Assembly: GCA_029212615.1 (NCBI GenBank)
Contig: JARGPJ010000004.1
Span: 124,001 to 188,000, forward strand
Direction: 5' to 3'
Length of the DNA stretch: 64,000 nt
Source of the DNA: Verrucomicrobiales bacterium
Lineage (GTDB): Bacteria; Verrucomicrobiota; Verrucomicrobiia; Verrucomicrobiales; DEV007
Below are positions 59,710 to 64,000 of the stretch, piece by piece (the stretch's first letter is position 1; every line of letters begins with the position of its first letter). The notes below the pieces were generated by a model. It was not told the DNA's origin. It did no database searches and saw only the letters and a list, made by a program, of their open reading frames with translations. A program made the translations under genes and the position numbers.

Positions 59710-60810
59710 ATGCGAATTGTTCTCTTAAGCGTTTTCACGATATGGTTCCCCCTTGGCCCGGCGATGGCGCAAAGGACTGCTTTCGACCAGTGGCGTGAGG
59801 TGGACCAAAATGGGGACGGTGTTCTCACGCTCGATGAAGTGCCGGATTCATTGAAGTCATTCTTTGATCGGGTCGATACGAATTTGGACGGAAAGCTGAA
59901 TGAGTCAGAACTGAAAGCGGCGAATCGCAGGCTCATGCAGCGCAGTAGTCCGCAGCGGAGTTCCGGACTGCCGCCTCTTCCGGAGGGAGTTTCGGTCCGT
60001 AGAGATCAGGTCTATCGTGAAGGTCACGAACGGTGGAAGCTGGATGTCTATTTTCCGGAGGCGGAAGCGTCTGAAGGCGGGCGGCCCGGTCTGGTTTTTG
60101 TCCACGGTGGAGGCTGGCGAAGCGGCAGTAAAGATCGGGGGCAGTGGGCCTCCCTTCCTGCGAGTTACGCGGCCAAAGGGTATGTCTGCGTGTCGGTGAA
60201 TTATCGCCTGACTGGAAATGGAGGTGGGTTCCCCGCTTGCGTTCATGATGTGAAGAACGCAGTGCGTTGGTTTCGGGCCAATGCGGAGGAGTTGGGACTC
60301 GACGTGAATCGAATCGGCGCATTTGGTAATTCAGCGGGAGCGCACCTGGTATCGATGTTAGGGTTGGTGGAGCCGGAGGATGGCCTCGAAGGTGACGGCA
60401 CTCACCTGGATCAATCGAGTCTCGTGCAGGCAGTTTGCGCGTCGGCAACGCCGTCTGATTTTCTGAGTTGGAACGGTGAGCCGTTTCCAAATCGTAGTTT
60501 GCTGGCGGGTGATGAGGCGACTCTTTCCGAGCGGGCGGCGGCAGCTTCGCCGGTCACCTACGTGGCGGAGGGTGCACCTCCTTTTCTCCTCATTCACGCA
60601 AAGGATGACACGGTCGTGCCCTTCCGACAGGGTGAGAAACTCGCCGGAAAGTTGAAAGCCGCCGGAGCGTCTGAGGTGGAGTTTCTGACCTTCGAAACGG
60701 GTGGACATGGAGTCTTCGGTGCCGTGAAGGGTGAGACTTATCCGGCGATGGAGGCATTCTTTGCAAAGGTACTGGATCCCGGTGAGGGATCGTCCGGATC
60801 CGGGCGCTAG
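59710..60810 (+). CDS. Secreted EF-hand plus BD-FAE-type esterase
   Basis: A 366-residue protein with a signal peptide (MRIVLLSVFTIWFPLGPAMA). Two EF-hand loops are visible: D32-Q-N-G-D-G-V-L-T-L-D-E43 and D56-T-N-L-D-G-K-L-N-E-S-E67. The C-terminal alpha/beta hydrolase has FVHGGGWRSGSKDRG (oxyanion loop), GYVCVSVNYRL, IGAFGNSAGAHLVSMLG (Ser nucleophile) and ILHAKDDTVVPF-like text near HAKDDTVVP, plus FETGGHGVFG (His). It is close in sequence to the esterase half of 17664-19397. EF-hand esterases of this sort are common in PVC bacteria; calcium may stabilise the protein outside the cell. Confidence 0.85.
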   Translation: MRIVLLSVFTIWFPLGPAMAQRTAFDQWREVDQNGDGVLTLDEVPDSLKSFFDRVDTNLDGKLNESELKAANRRLMQRSSPQRSSGLPPLPEGVSVRRDQVYREGHERWKLDVYFPEAEASEGGRPGLVFVHGGGWRSGSKDRGQWASLPASYAAKGYVCVSVNYRLTGNGGGFPACVHDVKNAVRWFRANAEELGLDVNRIGAFGNSAGAHLVSMLGLVEPEDGLEGDGTHLDQSSLVQAVCASATPSDFLSWNGEPFPNRSLLAGDEATLSERAAAASPVTYVAEGAPPFLLIHAKDDTVVPFRQGEKLAGKLKAAGASEVEFLTFETGGHGVFGAVKGETYPAMEAFFAKVLDPGEGSSGSGR

Positions 60811-60909
60811 GCGGTAGTTGCCTTTGGATTTTCGAACAGGCTGTTTCGTTTCTTTCGAATGGTGTTAATTCTGCTCGCTTTGGGAGAGTCTTTCGATTTC
60901 CTTGTGAGG

Positions 60910-61479
60910 ATGAGACCGTTTGCATTTCTACTCATCGCTTCAGTGTTTCTCGCCTCCTGTGGGCGGGTTCACACACTCACTCCGGTGGCGGAGACAACTG
61001 AAGCTTCTCTGCAGGCTGAGTGGGAAGGTGTCTGGAAAATGGGCGAAGGGGTTTTTCATATCGCCTTTGATGAGTCGTCGTTTGGGCGTTTTGCCTGGAT
61101 TGAATGGCAGAATGATCAGTTCGTGATGACTGAGGGTCGGTTTAATGTGCTGCGGTCGGACGAGGACGATGAAATGGGATTTATCTCGCTCATTGCTGAA
61201 GAAGAGGGCGAAGAGGAGGAAGGTTATTTTTTCGGTGGGTTTAAGATCGTGAGTCCGGACTCGATTGCCTTCTGGGATACGGCAGAGTTGGATCGATATG
61301 AGTCACTCATCAATGAAGCCGGGTTGGATGGTGAGGTCAGGGGGAGTGGTCATTCCAGAAGCATTGTTTTTAAGGACGGTCCGGGATTGGCTTCCAAAGT
61401 TGGTGATTTTGGGAAGTATTTTGAGCTAGAAGATCCTTTTATCATGACGCGCGTTGTCCCTCTGGACTCGGCGGATTAG
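60910..61479 (+). CDS. Small lipoprotein of unknown function
   Basis: A 189-residue protein; ATG at 60910 chosen because MRPFAFLLIASVFLASC is a lipoprotein signal (Cys17). The longer open frame from 60859 adds a second hydrophobic run. The mature part is strongly acidic (RSDEDDEMGFISLIAEEEGEEEEGYFFGG) with beta-type alternation (WKMGEGVFHIAFDESSFGRFAWIEWQ). No family recognised. Alone between the EF-hand esterase and the EamA transporter. Confidence 0.7.
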   Translation: MRPFAFLLIASVFLASCGRVHTLTPVAETTEASLQAEWEGVWKMGEGVFHIAFDESSFGRFAWIEWQNDQFVMTEGRFNVLRSDEDDEMGFISLIAEEEGEEEEGYFFGGFKIVSPDSIAFWDTAELDRYESLINEAGLDGEVRGSGHSRSIVFKDGPGLASKVGDFGKYFELEDPFIMTRVVPLDSAD

Positions 61480-61643
61480 ACGGCCCCCTCCCCGTTTTCG
61501 GCAGCTTGCCGGGAGCGCCCGCTGTTTCAGGGCTTCAATGATGTGGGCAGGATTGTGGTGTGGTTTGATGATTCACTGCAGTGACCGTTTTATGACAGGG
61601 AAAGTCCGTGCGCGGGGGATGGGTCAGGGTTATTCCTCAGCTC

Positions 61644-62528
61644 ATGCTTTCTTCAGGTGATCTCTATGCTCTCGCGACCGGTTTCTTCTGGTCGTTTTCG
61701 GTGATTCTGATGCGGATCAGTGGCTTTTCGATCCCGCCGCTTCCACTGACATTCTTTAAGAGTACGCTCGCGATTTTGGGGTTCGGGGTTGTCTTTCTTA
61801 TCGTGGGCGGTCCTCTCTGGCCGGACTACGATGGAATGACCTGGTTACGCCTTATCGTGAGCGCAGTGCTGGGGATTTCGATTGCGGACACGATGTTCGT
61901 CGCAGCCCTGAATCGTCTCGGCGCGAGCCTTCAGGCGGTCGCTGACTGTATCTACGCGCCGTCGGTCGCTTTCGTCGGGTTTCTCATGTTCGGTGAAGGC
62001 CTTACCGTCTGGGAAACGATCGGAGGCGCGCTCGTCGTTTCCGGTGTTTTCGTGGGGATGGTGAGGACAAAGGAAATCAAAGAGCCGCGGGATCTTGTGT
62101 TGGGGACTGCGCTTGCGGCGGGCTCGCACATTATCATGGCGGTGGGGATCCTGATGGTCCGCGACGTTATTCAGGAAGGCTCACTTGTCTGGATCGCCGG
62201 CTTTCGTTTCGTGGTGGCGACGGCGGCACTTGCGCTCTTTGCGATGATTCGCGGTGAGGGGAGCACTCTCCTGCTCGCGTTCCAGCGTCGGGACACCTGG
62301 AAGGTTACGGTTCCGATGGCTTTGTTAGGGCCCTTTCTGGCCACCTTGTTCTGGATCGCCGGTTTTAAATATCTTACCGCGGGTCGTGCTGCGATTTACA
62401 ACCAGATGTCGACCGTGTTTATCATCCTGCTCGCCTGGCTGGTTTTGAAGGAGGAAATGACGACGCGGAAAAGCATCGGAGTTGTTCTGGCGATTGCGGG
62501 AGCTGTGCTCGTGGGGATGAACGGCTAG
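61644..62528 (+). CDS. EamA/DMT-family transporter
   Basis: A 294-residue membrane protein from the ATG at 61644 (frame open from 61608). Ten hydrophobic segments in two EamA repeats, for example LYALATGFFWSFSVILM, FKSTLAILGFGVVFLIVGG, LGISIADTMFVAALNRLGASLQAVADCIYAPSVAFVGFLMFGEGLTVWETIGGALVVSGVFVGM, and the second set ending TRKSIGVVLAIAGAVLVGM. The A-x-x-Y-x-P or E-x-L-T-x-x-E pattern in the last helix of each repeat is typical. DMT members export metabolites, nucleotide-sugars or amino acids; the substrate is not inferable. Its stop shares a CTAG with the convergent CPBP gene. Confidence 0.88.
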   Translation: MLSSGDLYALATGFFWSFSVILMRISGFSIPPLPLTFFKSTLAILGFGVVFLIVGGPLWPDYDGMTWLRLIVSAVLGISIADTMFVAALNRLGASLQAVADCIYAPSVAFVGFLMFGEGLTVWETIGGALVVSGVFVGMVRTKEIKEPRDLVLGTALAAGSHIIMAVGILMVRDVIQEGSLVWIAGFRFVVATAALALFAMIRGEGSTLLLAFQRRDTWKVTVPMALLGPFLATLFWIAGFKYLTAGRAAIYNQMSTVFIILLAWLVLKEEMTTRKSIGVVLAIAGAVLVGMNG

Positions 62529-64000
62529 CTTCCGGAGAAGTGCCCGATGAGTACGGCGAATGAGTTGTTTGCGGCATGGAGAAGGAAGCACATTCTCAAG
62601 TTACCGTTTTTCATTCGCAGCCATCCGAGGATGAAGGAAAGAAAGAGAAGCGGGATAAAGAAGGTAAGCCCGTGCACGATCGCGAAAATCATGGAACTGG
62701 CGATGAGCGCTACTTTCGTGGTCCACCTTTTCTCGAGAGCATCGTAGAGGAATCCCCGGAAGAATATTTCTTCGTAGAAGGGAATCGCGATGCCTACGAT
62801 GGAGAGTGTCCCGAGTAGCTGGAGGGTGCCTTCGCTCTTCAGGAAAAGGCTTGCGATCTGCTTTCCGAGCGGGCGATCAAGGAGGATCTCGTAGAGATGG
62901 CTGTAGCCGTTGGCGATGAGTTGCAGTCCGACAATTCCACCGATGATGATTCCAAGTCCCGAAAGAAACGGTTTCCATCCGGTGACGAATGGACCTGTTC
63001 CAAAGAGGCGACTCCATCCTCCCGAGGCGAGAAGAGCGAGGCAGGTGAGCGTCACGAGGATCGCCCCGATCCAGTGGCCGAAGCCATTATTCAGTCCGGG
63101 CAGAGTGATGTTGAATCCGATCCCGGCGGCGAGAACGGCGATTGAGAGCCAGGCGATGCTGAGGCGTAGCCCGGGCTTTTCCTCCTTGCTCCAGGTGAGG
63201 CGGGTTCGCCAGAAAAGAATCGAGAGGACGATGAGAAGGATCAGGGGAACAAACCAGGCACCTCTGCCGGTGATACCGAGCGCTGATTTGCTGGTTTCGA
63301 GAAACTCCTTCGGATCGATCCGTGAAATTTGTCCGCCGAGAACCGCTGCGGTGATCTTGACGGCGCCGGCCATTTTGAGATCTTCTTCAAGGTCGACGGA
63401 TTGTTCGGGGCGTTCCTGAAAACCTTTCTGGGCTCTTTCAGCGTAGTCGAAGGCTTTGTCGAATTTCTCCTGATGGGCGAATACTTTTGCCCGCCAGAGG
63501 AGACAGGTCGAGCTCGCGGGAAGAGCTTTTTCAACAAAGGTGAGAATCGAATCAGCCTGTGCGGGGTCTTTCTCGAGTCCATACCATCCGAAGAGATGTG
63601 CCTGCGCCAGCGGGATCGCTGATCGGCTGGCACTCGTGAATCCCGCCTCGAGGACTTCCTTATAGATTCCCTCAGCCCGGAGGAAGTGAGCTTTCTGAAG
63701 CGCTTCGTTCCCCTCTGCGGCGATACCCTGCTCCTGAAAATATTCGCCGAGAAGGTAGAGGCCTTCCGGATGATTCAAATCCAATCCGACGCGAAAGGCT
63801 GCTTCCGCTTTCGCAATGTCCTGCGGGGTGCCGATTCCATCGAGATGGAAGAATCCGACCTGCCAAACGTGAGGTTCTATTCCCGATTCGGCGTCTTTCA
63901 GAACTTGAGGAAAGATTGTTTCTTCAAGCAGTTTCCGTTCTTCTTCAGGACTCAGATCCTGCTTTTTGCCTTTCGGATATCTGATTCCCCAAATCCGTTC
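62525..64000 (-). CDS. Sel1-like repeat / CPBP intramembrane protease, N-terminus beyond window
   Basis: The frame is open from 64000 to the stop at 62525 (491 codons), so the start lies beyond the right edge; a TTG at 63784 is not the likely start. The visible N-terminal part (about residues 40-240) holds Sel1/TPR-like helices, for example HVWQVGFFHLDGIGTPQDIAKAEAAFRVGLDLNHPEGLYLLGEYFQEQG. The C-terminal half has eight or more hydrophobic segments and the CPBP motifs EEIFFRGFLYDALEKRW (E-E-x-x-x-R), FAIVHGL (F-x-x-x-H) and LLHAANNSFAVLIGHFSG (H-x-x-x-N). CPBP glutamic proteases act inside membranes in signalling or peptide maturation. The repeats may recruit a partner. Confidence 0.85.
   Translation of the reverse strand, partial: ERIWGIRYPKGKKQDLSPEEERKLLEETIFPQVLKDAESGIEPHVWQVGFFHLDGIGTPQDIAKAEAAFRVGLDLNHPEGLYLLGEYFQEQGIAAEGNEALQKAHFLRAEGIYKEVLEAGFTSASRSAIPLAQAHLFGWYGLEKDPAQADSILTFVEKALPASSTCLLWRAKVFAHQEKFDKAFDYAERAQKGFQERPEQSVDLEEDLKMAGAVKITAAVLGGQISRIDPKEFLETSKSALGITGRGAWFVPLILLIVLSILFWRTRLTWSKEEKPGLRLSIAWLSIAVLAAGIGFNITLPGLNNGFGHWIGAILVTLTCLALLASGGWSRLFGTGPFVTGWKPFLSGLGIIIGGIVGLQLIANGYSHLYEILLDRPLGKQIASLFLKSEGTLQLLGTLSIVGIAIPFYEEIFFRGFLYDALEKRWTTKVALIASSMIFAIVHGLTFFIPLLFLSFILGWLRMKNGNLRMCFLLHAANNSFAVLIGHFSGS

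Noticed and set aside
1..64000. tRNA, rRNA, insertion sequences, prophage or plasmid replication genes
   Set aside because: I looked for tRNA-like cloverleaf sequences, transposase or integrase motifs and terminal repeats and found none that I could support.

Overview
The window looks like chromosomal DNA of a free-living Verrucomicrobiota (order Verrucomicrobiales is my best guess; Planctomycetota is the main alternative). The reasons are the gene families present: two pairs of planctomycete-type cytochrome (PSCyt1/DUF1549/DUF1553) plus DUF1501 proteins, an ECF sigma factor of the Rhodopirellula/Verrucomicrobium kind, DUF1080 domains, Cys-type sulfatases, a PVC beta-propeller protein, twin-arginine Gfo/Idh/MocA oxidoreductases and many secreted hydrolases. 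I saw no rRNA, tRNA, CRISPR, insertion sequence or phage genes.

Layout. 1-3300: a very large secreted ThuA/SGNH/beta-propeller protein, minus strand and cut by the left edge. 3.4-7.8 kb: a phospholipase D-like lipoprotein, a LysM/secretin-N-like protein, a spermidine-synthase-like protein and a small lipoprotein. 7.8-17.6 kb: two PSCyt/DUF1501 gene pairs back to back around a 382-bp regulatory gap; the minus-strand pair is led by an ECF sigma factor that overlaps a fused anti-sigma/PSCyt protein. 17.6-24 kb: a lactonase-esterase fusion, dienelactone hydrolase and a minus-strand operon (DUF6498, phosphotransferase, inositol-monophosphatase family, then DUF1080). 24-26.5 kb: SulP anion transporter and a methyltransferase.

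27.6-36.2 kb is the most unusual part: eight tightly packed plus-strand genes encoding two family-2 and one family-4 glycosyltransferases, a PqqD-like protein with an acidic C-terminal tail, an HprK-like kinase, an NTP_transf_5 nucleotidyltransferase fused to a beta-rich domain, a Gfo/Idh/MocA oxidoreductase and a GTE-type medium-chain dehydrogenase. I read it as a peptide- or glycan-decoration system of unknown product.

36.3-53 kb is a degradative block: two sulfatases, a CPA2 antiporter, a pectate-lyase-like beta-helix protein, a sialidase-like protein, a zinc metalloprotease, a PHB-depolymerase-like esterase, a mannonate-dehydratase-like enzyme, a Ser/Thr kinase fused to DUF1080 and a Tat-exported oxidoreductase followed by a clear intrinsic terminator. 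53-56 kb: a NarL-type two-component system behind a leader with three consecutive hairpins. 56-64 kb: small secreted protein, ABM monooxygenase, DEAD-box helicase, a HigBA toxin-antitoxin pair with a visible operator, a 3'-5' exonuclease, an EF-hand esterase, a lipoprotein, an EamA transporter and a CPBP protease cut by the right edge.

Two real genes are open at the window edges (1-3300 and 62525-64000). Several starts were moved downstream from the longest open frame to fit signal peptides or domain starts; each case is noted.
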